Origin: Vibrio aestuarianus
GTDB taxonomy: Bacteria > Pseudomonadota > Gammaproteobacteria > Enterobacterales > Vibrionaceae
Direction: 5' to 3'
Length of the DNA: 64,000 nt
Assembly: GCF_012395185.1 (NCBI RefSeq)
Contig: NZ_JAAZTU010000021.1
Location: 1 to 64,000, forward strand
Made by a program: the position numbers and the translations under genes. This document shows positions 8,169-17,265 of the stretch, piece by piece (the stretch's first letter is position 1; each line of letters starts with the position of its first letter). The notes beneath the pieces are model-generated. The model saw only the letters and a list, made by a program, of their open reading frames with translations, had not been told where the DNA came from and searched no databases.

Positions 8169-9755
8169 ATGCAAGATATCTCTATCTCCACTCTAGTCGA
8201 AATGACGATTGGGTTAGCCAGTGGCTCAAATGATCACGATCGATTCAGCCGCTTACTTGATGCGATCCGCAAAACCATCCAGTGTGACTGTGTGGTACTC
8301 CTTTCTCGCCAGGGGGAGTTACTTATTCCTCTTGCTATGCAAGGTCTAACTAGAGATACATTAGGTCGCCGATTTTTAATCGAAGAGCATCCTCGTTTCA
8401 CACAAATCTGCCAAGCCAAATCGCCGATAAGGTTTGATGCGCACTCTCCGCTACCAGATCCTTTTGATGGCCTGTTAATGGAGCATGATGGCGATCTACC
8501 GATGCATTCTTGCATGGGCTTACCACTACTCTTTGGCGACGAATTGCTAGGAATTCTGACGCTCGATAGCCTGACACCAAATGTGTTTGACCACATACCA
8601 ACAAGAAGCCTTGAAGTGTTATCGGCTATTGCCGCCTCGACACTAAAAATGGCACTGACTTTTTCACAATTAGAAGCCCAAGCTAAACAATCTCAACAAC
8701 GCTTCGAAGAACTCAATGAAGAAGTATGGGACAGAGACGGCGGTGAAATCATCGGTTCTAGTACGGCGATGCAAATAATGAAAGCCGACCTCGAAGTGGT
8801 TGCTCCTTCCAATTTCAATATTTTGATTCACGGCGAAACAGGGGTTGGTAAAGAATTAGTGGCGCGTACCATTCATCATCTTTCATCTCGAAAACGTCAG
8901 CCTTTGATCTACGTAAACTGCGCCGCTATTCCTGAAAACTTAGTAGAAAGTGAACTATTTGGCCATGTAAAAGGCGCATTTACAGGTGCAGATCGACATC
9001 GTTTAGGCAAATTTGCCTTAGCTGATGGTGGTACCCTGTTTTTAGATGAGATCGGCGAACTTCCACTTACCGCGCAAAGCAAGATCCTAAGAGCGTTACA
9101 AAATAATGAGATTCAACCAGTCGGAAAAGATCACGTACAAACCATTGATGTACGAATATTGGCTGCGACAAACCGAGATCTAAAAGTAGAAGTCGAAGCT
9201 GGACGCTTTCGTGCTGACCTTTATCATAGGCTCAGTGTTTACCCAATCCATGTGCCATCTCTGCGCGAACGCGATGGTGATGTCACATTACTCGCCGGTT
9301 ATTTCTTAGAGCAGGCTCGACGAAAACTTGGCATTGTACAACTTAAAATTGACCCGCTGGCTTTGGAGTCGCTGCTGCATTACTTCTGGCCGGGTAATGT
9401 CCGAGAGCTTGAGCATGTTATTAATCGTGCAGCACTAAAAGCTCGTGCTAAGAAAACTGCATCTAACCTAGTTACTGTAACCTGCCACGATATTGGTGAA
9501 CTGGATAATGGCATCTCGTTCAACACTTCAAATGAACAAATATCGCAGACAGAAGAGGCCAACATTAACTGGCGCGTAGGCTTACGTGAAGCCACAGATG
9601 AATTCCAAAGAAAGGTAATCAGTGAAGCGTTAACCCGAGCCGATTTTAACTGGGCAGAAGCCGGAAGACAGCTACAAATCGACCGAGCTAATTTAACTCG
9701 ACTCGCAAAAAGACTTGGTATCTCAGTGACCAAAACACATTCAATTAAACGTTAA
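8169..9755 (+). CDS. norR: NO-responsive sigma-54 transcription activator NorR
   Basis: The protein of 528 residues (from the ATG at 8169) has an N-terminal GAF domain that in NorR holds the NO-sensing iron, a central AAA+ domain with Walker A GETGVGKE and the sigma-54 contact loop GAFTGA, and a C-terminal Fis-type helix-turn-helix (FNWAEAGRQLQIDRANLTRLAKRLG). An in-frame TTG at 8127 would add 14 residues but overlaps the second NorR site, and alignment with E. coli NorR favours 8169. No good ribosome site precedes either start. It is divergent from hmp, its likely target. Confidence 0.93.
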   Translation: MQDISISTLVEMTIGLASGSNDHDRFSRLLDAIRKTIQCDCVVLLSRQGELLIPLAMQGLTRDTLGRRFLIEEHPRFTQICQAKSPIRFDAHSPLPDPFDGLLMEHDGDLPMHSCMGLPLLFGDELLGILTLDSLTPNVFDHIPTRSLEVLSAIAASTLKMALTFSQLEAQAKQSQQRFEELNEEVWDRDGGEIIGSSTAMQIMKADLEVVAPSNFNILIHGETGVGKELVARTIHHLSSRKRQPLIYVNCAAIPENLVESELFGHVKGAFTGADRHRLGKFALADGGTLFLDEIGELPLTAQSKILRALQNNEIQPVGKDHVQTIDVRILAATNRDLKVEVEAGRFRADLYHRLSVYPIHVPSLRERDGDVTLLAGYFLEQARRKLGIVQLKIDPLALESLLHYFWPGNVRELEHVINRAALKARAKKTASNLVTVTCHDIGELDNGISFNTSNEQISQTEEANINWRVGLREATDEFQRKVISEALTRADFNWAEAGRQLQIDRANLTRLAKRLGISVTKTHSIKR

Positions 9756-9758
9756 ATA

Positions 9759-9780
9759 AAGCGAGTCATATGACTCGCTT
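9759..9780. terminator. Palindromic terminator between norR and mscS
   Basis: A fully palindromic 22-base sequence (AAGCGAGTCAT and its complement) lies between the convergent stop codons. It could terminate both ways, though T runs are short. Confidence 0.55.
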
Positions 9781-9803
9781 CAATCGATACAATTATGGTG
9801 TGG

Positions 9804-10673
9804 TTAATTCACCAGTGTATTAGCCGCGCCATTCAATTCACGAGGAAAAGCTTTTTCGTACTCTTGCATGAAGTCTTCACGGATCAACTGCTCAAGATGG
9901 TTGGCTCTTTCGGTTGGGCAGAAAATCATAAAGTGAACGACTTGTTCACCTGCAGCAGTGCTGCTGATCTGAATATGGGGCTCTGCATTGGGCAAATCCA
10001 CACCCGCGTGTTTTTCGATCATATTATTGTAGCGCCGTGCAACATCAATAAAATGGGCAAAATGCGCTTCAATTTTCTCATGCATGATTGGTAGAAGCGG
10101 AAACAAGTTAACGAAGTTTGGCACCACAATCGAGAAATTATGAAACACATAACGCTTCATAAAATTAAGATTTTTGACTGGGAAAGTAAAAAACATGCTA
10201 TTAGGAAGAGTCGCTGTTTTGCCCGTATAGTGATATTGACCATGGTTAAGGTCAATTTCTTGAATCACCGTTGCCATTAAGTTGTGCTCGATCACCTCAC
10301 CACTTAATTTTCCCACTTCAATCCAATCCCCAATACGAAATGAGCGAGAACTCGCACGCTGAATTGAGCCTGTAAAACAGAGAATAATCTCTTTCGATGC
10401 CACAACAATCGCAACCGCAATAGCGGTCACTGACAATGCAAATTCGTTGATCTCGGACTGCCATAACACAAACAAGATGACGATCGTCAAACCAAATATT
10501 CCATTCTTGGTTCGTGACATCCATTTACGTTGTTTCTCTGTAATGAAAGCGACATCACCTCGAATCTGTGATAGCACCAAACGACGAATCAAAATGATCA
10601 GCACCATTATTAACGTGGTGAATATCAATTTATGCGTGAGAAGAAAGTCCCAAACCGCGACTGCTTTCTCCAT
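9804..10673 (-). CDS. Small-conductance MscS-family mechanosensitive channel
   Basis: About 289 residues with membrane segments near the N-terminus (VWDFLLTHKLIFTTLIMVLIILI; GLTIVILFVLW; SVTAIAVAIVVA), then an MscS beta domain marked by GSIQRASSRSFRIGDWIEVG. Such channels open under membrane tension and protect against osmotic downshock. I start it at 10673, where AAGGGG lies 6 bases upstream; an ATG five codons earlier overlaps that ribosome site. It is shorter and more divergent than MscS itself, so ion selectivity and gating are unknown. Confidence 0.85.
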   Translation of the reverse strand: MEKAVAVWDFLLTHKLIFTTLIMVLIILIRRLVLSQIRGDVAFITEKQRKWMSRTKNGIFGLTIVILFVLWQSEINEFALSVTAIAVAIVVASKEIILCFTGSIQRASSRSFRIGDWIEVGKLSGEVIEHNLMATVIQEIDLNHGQYHYTGKTATLPNSMFFTFPVKNLNFMKRYVFHNFSIVVPNFVNLFPLLPIMHEKIEAHFAHFIDVARRYNNMIEKHAGVDLPNAEPHIQISSTAAGEQVVHFMIFCPTERANHLEQLIREDFMQEYEKAFPRELNGAANTLVN

Positions 10674-10817
10674 ACTAATCCCCTTCATTACTGTATCGAA
10701 CGACGACCATCTGTTGCCGTTATTTCGCTTATTATTGATTTACATTGTAACTGAATGAAAGGCTAAAAAGGATATGGGCACAATTAATATGCGCCCTGTC
10801 AAAGCTTTGTAATGGAA

Positions 10818-10858
10818 TACCCCTCTTTAATGCTCGTTCGGAAACGCTAAAGAGGGTA
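10818..10858. terminator. Hairpin downstream of pepT
   Basis: A TACCC(C)TCTTTA/TAAAGAGGGTA stem with one bulged base and an 18-base loop begins 5 bases after the pepT stop. It lacks a T run. Confidence 0.5.
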
Positions 10859-10862
10859 TGTT

Positions 10863-12098
10863 TTAATTTGGTTGACTGGTTAGTGCTGTTTTTTCCGCCA
10901 GTTTAACGATCACATTAACCGCCTTTTCCATCCCTTCTACGCTGATAAATTCATGGATACCGTGGAAATTATAGCCACCAGTAAAGATGTTCGGACATGG
11001 TAGTCCCATAAATGAGAGTCTTGCACCATCAGTACCGCCACGGATTGGTTTAATCAATGGTTCAATATCGCAGTCAATCATCGCTTGTTTTGCAAGTTCA
11101 ATCACTTGTGGATGAGGCTCGACCATCTCTTTCATGTTGAAATAGCTGTCCGTTAACACCAGTTCAACACGACCTTTTTCAAGACGAGCATTCAGTTCTG
11201 CTACTTTTTGTTGCATGAATGTTTTACGAGCATTCAAACCTTCACGGTCGAAGTCTCGAATAATATAACCCAACTCTGAACGAGCAACGCTCATCTCCGC
11301 TGATTTCAGATGGTAAAAACCTTGGTAACCTTCGGTTGTTTCTGGTGTTTCATCCATTGGCATCATCAACTGAAATTGCGCAGCAATGTTCATCGAATTG
11401 ACCATTTTGTCTTTTGCAGTTCCCGGATGCACATTAATACCGTGACAAATCACATCGGCACTGGTTGCATTAAAGTTTTCGTATTCAAGCTCACCAACTG
11501 GCCCACCATCAATGGTGTAAGCCCATTGCGCCCCAAATTTTTCCACATTAAATAAATCAGCACCGCGACCAATTTCTTCGTCTGGTGTAAAACCAATACA
11601 AATATCACCATGAACAATACTCGGATCCGCAATCAACACCTCTAGCGCGGTCATAATTTCGGCAATACCGGCTTTATTGTCTGCGCCAAGCAGTGTGGTG
11701 CCATCGGTCGTAATTAAGTTATGACCATGCAATTGGTGCAAGTCTGGGTACTGAATAGGCGACAACACTTCATCACCTTTTCCAAGCGCGATATCACCAC
11801 CTTGATAATTTTCAACAAGTTGTGGTTTAACATTTTTTCCAGAAGCATCAGGAGCAGTGTCCATATGCGCAATAAAACCAATGGCAGGAACGGGATAATC
11901 CACGTTTGATTCTAACTTAGCCATCACATAGCCGTGATCGTCTACGCTCACTTCAGTTAGACCTAAATCTATCAACTCATCACACAACTTATGAGCGAAA
12001 GGCTTTTGACCTGACGAGCTTGGACATTGTGAATTGGCAGGATTTGATTGTGTATCAAAAGCAACATAACGCAGAAAGCGGTCGACAAGATTTTCCAT
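10863..12098 (-). CDS. pepT: Peptidase T, tripeptide aminopeptidase
   Basis: The 411-residue cytoplasmic enzyme matches PepT (about 408 residues in E. coli), an M20-family dizinc peptidase releasing the N-terminal residue from tripeptides. Metal and catalytic motifs are intact: [43 protein letters not shown] and [11 protein letters not shown]. It appears monocistronic. No unusual features. Confidence 0.97.
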   Translation of the reverse strand: MENLVDRFLRYVAFDTQSNPANSQCPSSSGQKPFAHKLCDELIDLGLTEVSVDDHGYVMAKLESNVDYPVPAIGFIAHMDTAPDASGKNVKPQLVENYQGGDIALGKGDEVLSPIQYPDLHQLHGHNLITTDGTTLLGADNKAGIAEIMTALEVLIADPSIVHGDICIGFTPDEEIGRGADLFNVEKFGAQWAYTIDGGPVGELEYENFNATSADVICHGINVHPGTAKDKMVNSMNIAAQFQLMMPMDETPETTEGYQGFYHLKSAEMSVARSELGYIIRDFDREGLNARKTFMQQKVAELNARLEKGRVELVLTDSYFNMKEMVEPHPQVIELAKQAMIDCDIEPLIKPIRGGTDGARLSFMGLPCPNIFTGGYNFHGIHEFISVEGMEKAVNVIVKLAEKTALTSQPN

Positions 12099-12259
12099 AG
12101 CAAATACTCAAGAAGTGAAAACATCCGCGTATTTCAATAATGATATACGCAGTTAATTGCACCCTATACTACGCGCTCATTTGAAACAGTATTTGCTATA
12201 AATCAGTTTTTTTACGATTACTGCGTTGTACAACACAGCCCAAATAACAGTTGATAAAA

Positions 12260-12281
12260 AATGCCCACCGAAGCAGGCATT
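12260..12281 (-). terminator. Terminator of nupC
   Basis: An aatgcc/ggcatt stem with a 10-base loop lies 20 bases past the stop and is followed leftward by six T. Confidence 0.75.
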
Positions 12282-12301
12282 CACATAACGAGAATGTATT
12301 T

Positions 12302-13510
12302 TTACAATAAAATGAACATACTGGCTAAACACGCACTCATTAAGTTTGCCAATGTGCCCGCAGCAACCGCTTTAATCCCTAAGTTTGCCACTTCTGCACG
12401 ACGTTCCGGTGCAATCACACCGATGGAACCCAATTGAATCGCGATCGATCCTATGTTAGCAAACCCACACAATGCGAAAGTAACAATGACTTGCGTATGT
12501 TCGGACAACAAGGCCTTATGCTCAACAAAATCGATAAACGCGACAAATTCGTTCATCACCACTTTTTGACCAATATAAGAACCCGCCATTAATACTTCGT
12601 TACTTGGCACACCAATAACCCATGCTAACGGCGAAAATAGATAGCCAAATAACACTTGTAAGGTAATGCCGCTAAAGCCAAAGAGTTCACCGAAGCTTTC
12701 TAACCCTGTATTGACCATTGCAATGACACTCACAAAAGCGACCAACATGGTTCCAACCGCTACTGCCACTTTCATTCCGTTCATTGCACCGCTTGCAAGC
12801 GCATCGATAACATTACTGTCTTGCGCTTTATCCATCTCTATATTCGATTGGTCAAGTGGAACATCACGCTCAGGAACAATGATTTTCGCCATCATCAAAC
12901 TGCCAGGAGCAGCCATGAAACTTGCGGCGATTAGGTACTTAAGTTCAACCCCTAACCCCGCATATCCCCCCAACACGCTACCAGCAACCGATGCCATACC
13001 GCCAGCCATCACAGCAAACAATTCCGAACGGGTCATACGCGATAAAAATGGGCGAACGAGTAACGGGGATTCGCCTTGTGAAAGGAAGATATTGCCTGTA
13101 GCAACTAAAGATTCCGCTTTGCTCGTACCTAAAAATTTTTGGATACCACCACCAATGAACTCGATGACTTTTTGCATGATACCAAGATAGTAAAGGGCTG
13201 AGATAAGAGCGCTGAAGAAAATGATAATGGGCAGAACACGAACCGCAAAAATAAACCCAGAATTGGCTAAATCACCAAACAAAAAACTGATCCCTGCGTC
13301 TGCAAATCCCAACAAGCTAGCAACACCATTACTCATACTTGCTAATGCAGTTTGTCCCCACGGGAAATAAAGAACCAAAGCAGCAAAGCCCACTTGCAGC
13401 AATAAAGCACGTAAAACGGTTTTCCAATTAATGGAAGATCGGCTCTCAGATAACAGATACGCGCAAGCCATCAGCACAATCACGCCGACAAGACCAAAAA
13501 GAATATTCAT
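12302..13510 (-). CDS. nupC: NupC-family concentrative nucleoside transporter
   Basis: The 402-residue inner-membrane protein matches the CNT/NupC family, which imports nucleosides with H+ or Na+. Family signatures visible are GNIFLSQGESPLLVRPFL, MAGGMASVAGSVLGGYA, GVPSNEVLMAGSYIGQKVV and ALCGFANIGSIAIQLGSIG. It is preceded by a 39-codon ORF ending 5 bases before its ATG and by a structured leader, so expression is probably controlled after initiation of transcription. A CRP-like site lies further upstream, consistent with CRP/CytR-type control of nucleoside uptake. Several nupC paralogues are usual in vibrios. Confidence 0.95.
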   Translation of the reverse strand: MNILFGLVGVIVLMACAYLLSESRSSINWKTVLRALLLQVGFAALVLYFPWGQTALASMSNGVASLLGFADAGISFLFGDLANSGFIFAVRVLPIIIFFSALISALYYLGIMQKVIEFIGGGIQKFLGTSKAESLVATGNIFLSQGESPLLVRPFLSRMTRSELFAVMAGGMASVAGSVLGGYAGLGVELKYLIAASFMAAPGSLMMAKIIVPERDVPLDQSNIEMDKAQDSNVIDALASGAMNGMKVAVAVGTMLVAFVSVIAMVNTGLESFGELFGFSGITLQVLFGYLFSPLAWVIGVPSNEVLMAGSYIGQKVVMNEFVAFIDFVEHKALLSEHTQVIVTFALCGFANIGSIAIQLGSIGVIAPERRAEVANLGIKAVAAGTLANLMSACLASMFILL

Positions 13511-13515
13511 TGTAT

Positions 13516-13635
13516 TTACCTAGTGTGAAATTGGGAGATAAGGGCAGGACCAAAGAACTTGGCAAAGGATGAATCATGACTCTCGTTCACTACAAAGAAG
13601 TAGGGAAAAGAGTGGCTGGTAAAAACATTGTTCAT
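13516..13635 (-). CDS. 39-codon upstream ORF in the nupC leader
   Basis: An ATG at 13635 opens a 39-residue reading frame ending TAA at 13516-13518, only 5 bases before the nupC ATG. The peptide starts MNNVFTSHSF and is unusually rich in phenylalanine (eight residues, including two FF pairs) with no transmembrane stretch. AAGG lies 9 bases upstream of its ATG, and an AGG at its own end could serve nupC, so the two may be translationally coupled. It may be a regulatory leader peptide or a genuine small protein. I do not recognise it. Confidence 0.5.
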   Translation of the reverse strand: MNNVFTSHSFPYFFVVNESHDSSFAKFFGPALISQFHTR

Positions 13636-13648
13636 TTTAAATAACCTT

Positions 13649-13739
13649 ATACAAGCAGAGAAACTTAGCTGGTCCAGTCCTTGGGGTCATTCACATATCC
13701 ATGTGACGGCTTGTATGGGTTGAGCACCGGCTCATAACC
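13649..13739 (-). ncRNA. Candidate structured cis-regulatory RNA upstream of nupC
   Basis: In the leftward transcript a hairpin (13718-13739: TGAGC/GCTCA plus ggt/acc) is followed by a closed domain. Its ends, ATACAAGC and GCTTGTAT (13709-13716 / 13649-13656), form a perfect 8-bp stem enclosing 52 bases, inside which TCACAT/ATGTGA forms a 6-bp stem with a tetraloop (13691-13706), leaving a purine-rich strand that contains two GGAC motifs. A closing stem around a smaller hairpin and a conserved-looking loop resembles a riboswitch. It matches none of the riboswitch consensus sequences I know well. Confidence 0.5.
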
Positions 13740-13748
13740 GGGCGGAAA

Positions 13749-13779
13749 GTATAAACAACAAAATGAGAGTTTCATCACA
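13749..13779 (-). promoter_or_regulatory. Candidate nupC promoter and CRP-like site
   Basis: TGAGA-N6-TCACA at 13764-13779 matches the CRP consensus at nine of ten arm positions. Leftward TATACT (13749-13754) is a good -10, with a weak TGAAAC -35 at 16 bases spacing. The predicted start, near 13741, would be at the first base of the structured leader. The CRP centre is then about 30 bases upstream, which is not a standard distance, so either the start or the site is approximate. Confidence 0.45.
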
Positions 13780-13786
13780 TATTTTT

Positions 13787-14008
13787 ACGCAAACGTTCAA
13801 GCGTTTATTTATTCGTCGATCAAGCTCAAAAAACTAAATCTAAGGTAGGTTTAAGGATAAAACCACACTAAACAAATTGGAATGAAAATCACACATTGAA
13901 ATAAAATAAGCGAAGTGAACAGTAATTAATTCGTACTTATCCGATTTTGTGACTAACTTTATTTAGGTCTCCTAACATGCTCTAAATAAAAATCACTAGC
14001 AACGTCGC
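13787..14008. other. Intergenic sequence between nupC leader and MOSC gene
   Basis: A/T-rich region. It contains ACGCAAACGTTCAAGC at 13787-13802, which matches the PurR consensus at 12 of 16 positions, and a weaker CRP-like TGGAA-N6-TCACA near 13880-13895. No gene is visible. Confidence 0.35.
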
Positions 14009-14044
14009 GCCTCTTGTGGTCATTTGACCCAAGAGGCATTTTTA
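14009..14044 (+). terminator. Orphan rightward terminator
   Basis: GCCTCTTG/CAAGAGGC plus an inner GGTCA/TGACC stem with one bulged T form a strong hairpin followed by ATTTTTAT in the rightward direction. No rightward gene precedes it, so it may end an unannotated small RNA. Leftward it has no T run, though it could still mark the end of the MOSC gene transcript. Confidence 0.65.
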
Positions 14045-14132
14045 TAAACCGAGCTGGTTAAGCGCATTCATACCAAACGGCCTAGCGTTGCAGGCAGCGA
14101 ACATAGTTAATGTAGTTTCAAACTGAAAGGAG

Positions 14133-15950
14133 TTAGTTTACGACTTCCAAATCAGTTTCAGGCACACAGCAGCACGCTAACGCGATGCCCATATGACGTT
14201 CATGATCTTGTAATGCTGGTACTTCTGGCTGATGCACTTTGCCCGACTCAACCGTTACCTTACACGCTCCACAAAAACCAGCTCGACAGCTATTCGCAAT
14301 TGGAATACCGGCCGCTTCAGCTTGCTCAAGCAGAGTCGTTTGGTTGTTGCCTTCAAACAGATTGCCATTAACACTTAGCTGCAACGTTTTAAAGTCAGCC
14401 GTCACCGTTTGCGTCACGCCAAATGCTTCTTGGTGATAAGACGCTTCCGCTAACCCTTTTTTCAACAACAAGTTTTTCGCTTTTTGCATGAAACCATCAG
14501 GCCCACATACAAACACCTGACGCTCAGCTACGTCTTTGATCTGTTTGATATGAGATAAAGAGAGTCGTCCTTTTAACCCAAACCAATCTTGCGGGGCTTG
14601 GGTCAAAGAAAGGAGTACTTTTAGTCCATCATGTTGTTGGTTCAATAACTCGAGCTCTTCACGACAGGGAATATCTTCAACACTGCGACATTGATGATAA
14701 AAGACCACATCTTGAATTTGTTGATGATCCGCAAGGTAACGCAGCATGGAAAGCATTGGCGTAACACCACTCCCTGCGGAAAGCAGTAGTAAAGGCTGCT
14801 GTTGCGGGTCGGATAAATGAAATGACCCATCTGGATACAGGGTGCTTAGCGTACAACCTACCTGTAAATGGTCAATCAACCAATTAGACACTCGTCCACC
14901 ATCAATACGCTTCACCGAAATAGCCAAACGCCCGGGACGCGATGGACTTGACGATAACGTGTAGCGCCGTGCCACATTTTCACCATCAATCACTACCTCA
15001 ATCGGTAGGTGCTGACCGGGTTGATAATGAGGAATTTCACCTTGCTTTGGCTCAAGCCAGAAGGTTATGAAGTCACGGGCGATCTCTTCACGCTCAACAC
15101 ATGTCATAAGATGATGAGTCATACCGTGATCGAGATAAATTTCTTTTTCTTTATATTCAAGTACTTCAACATTATCGCCAACGCGAATCATCCCCTCATT
15201 TTTCGCCACTAAATTTTGGCCAAAAAACACGCCACCGCGTTCATTGGCACGAAATTGAGATAAGGTTCTGAGCGGCTCTTTGGTTGGTCGGAATTCGCCC
15301 TTATTGACATCAACTGTCGTCAAAATACATCGTTCACAAGGCTTTACGGATTCAAATTCAACATCTCCGATACGAATTCGTTTCCATCCATCTTCCGCAA
15401 ACGGCTCATTGAACGTCACCACGAGGTTAGTCCGAAATTGATCCATACTATGCTGTTCGGGGCTACGACGGTTTAGCTCATCTAATGACGCTTGGCTAAT
15501 CACCAACACTGGGTAACCGTCCGCAAAACTGACGTTATGGCCAATTTTCTCTCGTACCCGATTAGACTGTTCACCAGTAAACAACAACTCTACCCGCTGG
15601 CCTAAAACATCACTAAACCAATCGTCAGCATCGTCGGTCGTGGTATAAGCGGTAAAGTTATCGCTCCACACCTGCGCTGAAGCAGGCTGCATTTTAAAGT
15701 CTACGTAACGCAGTTTTAACGGAGATTGGTTAATCGCGGTAAAAATCAACCCGTCGGCTACCAGCGTTGAACTGATTTTTACCATACTCGGATATTTACG
15801 TGCGGTGACCATTGAACCGTCAGCCAATGCCACCATGAAACGTCGGTCAAAAGCAAGGCCTTGCTTTTCAACCCAAGCGCTTGATTGCGAAATGCCAGCC
15901 ACCGATTTAACAGGGTAAATATTGATTTGAGAGAGTTGCGCTGACGACAT
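14133..15950 (-). CDS. MOSC domain fused to ferredoxin reductase and 2Fe-2S ferredoxin
   Basis: The 605-residue fusion has four parts: MOSC N-terminal barrel (about 1-115); MOSC domain (about 120-265) with the molybdenum-cofactor cysteine motif KPCERC at 203-208; FAD/NAD reductase (about 275-510; RRYTLSSSPS, SAGSGVTPM, CGPDGFM); and a plant-type 2Fe-2S ferredoxin (about 515-605) with cluster cysteines 555, 560, 563 and 593. E. coli YcbX, a MOSC protein reducing N-hydroxylated bases, and Hcr-like reductases are separate versions of these parts. The fusion therefore looks like a self-sufficient NAD(P)H-driven molybdenum-cofactor reductase. The natural substrate is unknown. Confidence 0.9.
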   Translation of the reverse strand: MSSAQLSQINIYPVKSVAGISQSSAWVEKQGLAFDRRFMVALADGSMVTARKYPSMVKISSTLVADGLIFTAINQSPLKLRYVDFKMQPASAQVWSDNFTAYTTTDDADDWFSDVLGQRVELLFTGEQSNRVREKIGHNVSFADGYPVLVISQASLDELNRRSPEQHSMDQFRTNLVVTFNEPFAEDGWKRIRIGDVEFESVKPCERCILTTVDVNKGEFRPTKEPLRTLSQFRANERGGVFFGQNLVAKNEGMIRVGDNVEVLEYKEKEIYLDHGMTHHLMTCVEREEIARDFITFWLEPKQGEIPHYQPGQHLPIEVVIDGENVARRYTLSSSPSRPGRLAISVKRIDGGRVSNWLIDHLQVGCTLSTLYPDGSFHLSDPQQQPLLLLSAGSGVTPMLSMLRYLADHQQIQDVVFYHQCRSVEDIPCREELELLNQQHDGLKVLLSLTQAPQDWFGLKGRLSLSHIKQIKDVAERQVFVCGPDGFMQKAKNLLLKKGLAEASYHQEAFGVTQTVTADFKTLQLSVNGNLFEGNNQTTLLEQAEAAGIPIANSCRAGFCGACKVTVESGKVHQPEVPALQDHERHMGIALACCCVPETDLEVVN

Positions 15951-16097
15951 GGCTGATCCTTATACGTTTTCTATTTTATGCCGTGATGATAATGCAAAAC
16001 CGTCAACGTGACTAACTCTTCAAAGAGATGTGATTCCTCTGGCAGGAAATAAAAAGATGAAATCCCTCCCCTTTTCCTCTATCATCCTGTCGCCTAA

Positions 16098-16169
16098 ACG
16101 TAAGCGATTGCGCGCAAAGTAATTCATAACATGTTTAGGCTCCAATCAACCAATTTTTCCGGTGGGAGC
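16098..16169 (+). promoter_or_regulatory. pyrC control region: PurR-like box and ribosome-site hairpin
   Basis: ACGTAAGCGATTGCGC (16098-16113) agrees with the PurR operator at 12 of 16 positions. GCTCC (16139-16143) can pair with GGAGC (16165-16169), and inner acc/ggt adds pairs, placing the pyrC ribosome site GGGAG inside the hairpin. E. coli pyrC is controlled by PurR and by a similar SD-masking hairpin through pyrimidine-sensitive start-site choice, so this arrangement appears conserved. Confidence 0.6.
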
Positions 16170-16174
16170 ATTCA

Positions 16175-17203
16175 ATGAAAACACTTACGATCACTCGTCC
16201 TGACGACTGGCATGTACACTTACGTGATGGTGATGTACTGGCAGATACCGTTCGAGATATCAGCCGTTATAATGGCCGCGCACTAATAATGCCAAATACC
16301 GTCCCACCAATTACCACCACTGAATTAGCGTTATCCTACCAAGAACGTATTATAGCGCAAAAGCCACGCGATTCTTTCAAACCACTGATGGCGCTTTATC
16401 TCACTGATAACACCACTCCCGATGAAATCCGTAAAGCGAAAGCATCTGGTGCTATTGTGGCGGCTAAGCTCTACCCTGCTGGTGCTACCACAAACTCCGA
16501 CTCAGGTGTCACTTGTGCGAAAAACATTTATCCAGTGTTAGAAGCGATGCAAGATGTTGGCATGCTATTACTTATCCATGGAGAGGTGACGGCTCACGAT
16601 GTGGATATTTTTGACCGAGAAAAAGCCTTCCTCGATACGGTTCTTGCTCCTATCGTGAATGATTTCCCTAGTCTCAAAATTGTGTTGGAACATATCACGA
16701 CTGCCGAAGCGGTAGAGTTTGTCAAGAATGCAAACGACAATGTGGCCGCAACCATCACTGCGCACCATCTAATGTATAACCGCAACCACATGCTTGCTGG
16801 TGGTATTCGTCCTCATTTCTACTGCTTACCAATTTTAAAACGCAATACCCACCAGCTGGCATTAATTCAAGCAGCAACCTCAGGAAGTAAGAAATTTTTC
16901 CTGGGTACCGATTCAGCGCCACATGCCAAAGGCAAAAAAGAAGCGGCTTGTGGTTGCGCAGGTTCCTATACTGCCCACGCTGCACTTGAGCTCTATGCGG
17001 AAGTTTTTGAGCAAGTGAATCAGCTTGGTCATCTTGAGGCGTTTGCCAGCCATAATGGCCCTGATTTTTACGGCCTACCACGCAATAGCGATACCGTAAC
17101 GCTCATCAACGAACCATGGTCTGTGGCTGACAGCATGCCTTTTGGCTCGGACACCGTAGTGCCGATTCGAGGTGGTGAAACCGTCGCTTGGACGGTTAAA
17201 TAA
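16175..17203 (+). CDS. pyrC: Dihydroorotase
   Basis: The 342-residue enzyme catalyses reversible ring closure of carbamoyl aspartate to dihydroorotate in pyrimidine synthesis. It is the class II dihydroorotase type, with metal ligands in [10 protein letters not shown] (H13, H15), the carboxylated lysine in VAAKLYPAG, further histidines in LIHGE and LEHITT, and catalytic aspartate in FLGTDSAPH. It is monocistronic, with a terminator shared with rlmC. Confidence 0.98.
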   Translation: MKTLTITRPDDWHVHLRDGDVLADTVRDISRYNGRALIMPNTVPPITTTELALSYQERIIAQKPRDSFKPLMALYLTDNTTPDEIRKAKASGAIVAAKLYPAGATTNSDSGVTCAKNIYPVLEAMQDVGMLLLIHGEVTAHDVDIFDREKAFLDTVLAPIVNDFPSLKIVLEHITTAEAVEFVKNANDNVAATITAHHLMYNRNHMLAGGIRPHFYCLPILKRNTHQLALIQAATSGSKKFFLGTDSAPHAKGKKEAACGCAGSYTAHAALELYAEVFEQVNQLGHLEAFASHNGPDFYGLPRNSDTVTLINEPWSVADSMPFGSDTVVPIRGGETVAWTVK

Positions 17204-17216
17204 CATTACAAAGACG

Positions 17217-17244
17217 AAAAAGGGAAGCAGCAGCTTCCCTTTTC
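17217..17244. terminator. Bidirectional terminator between pyrC and rlmC
   Basis: A 10-bp AAAGGGAAGC/GCTTCCCTTT stem with an AGCA loop is flanked by A and T runs, so it can end transcription from both convergent genes. Confidence 0.88.
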
Positions 17245-17265
17245 TCTACCACTTTGCCTCGACGA

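Noticed and set aside
12666-13190. A 174-codon open frame opposite nupC
   Set aside because: It lies wholly within the well-supported nupC coding region on the other strand, has no ribosome site and a low-complexity product.
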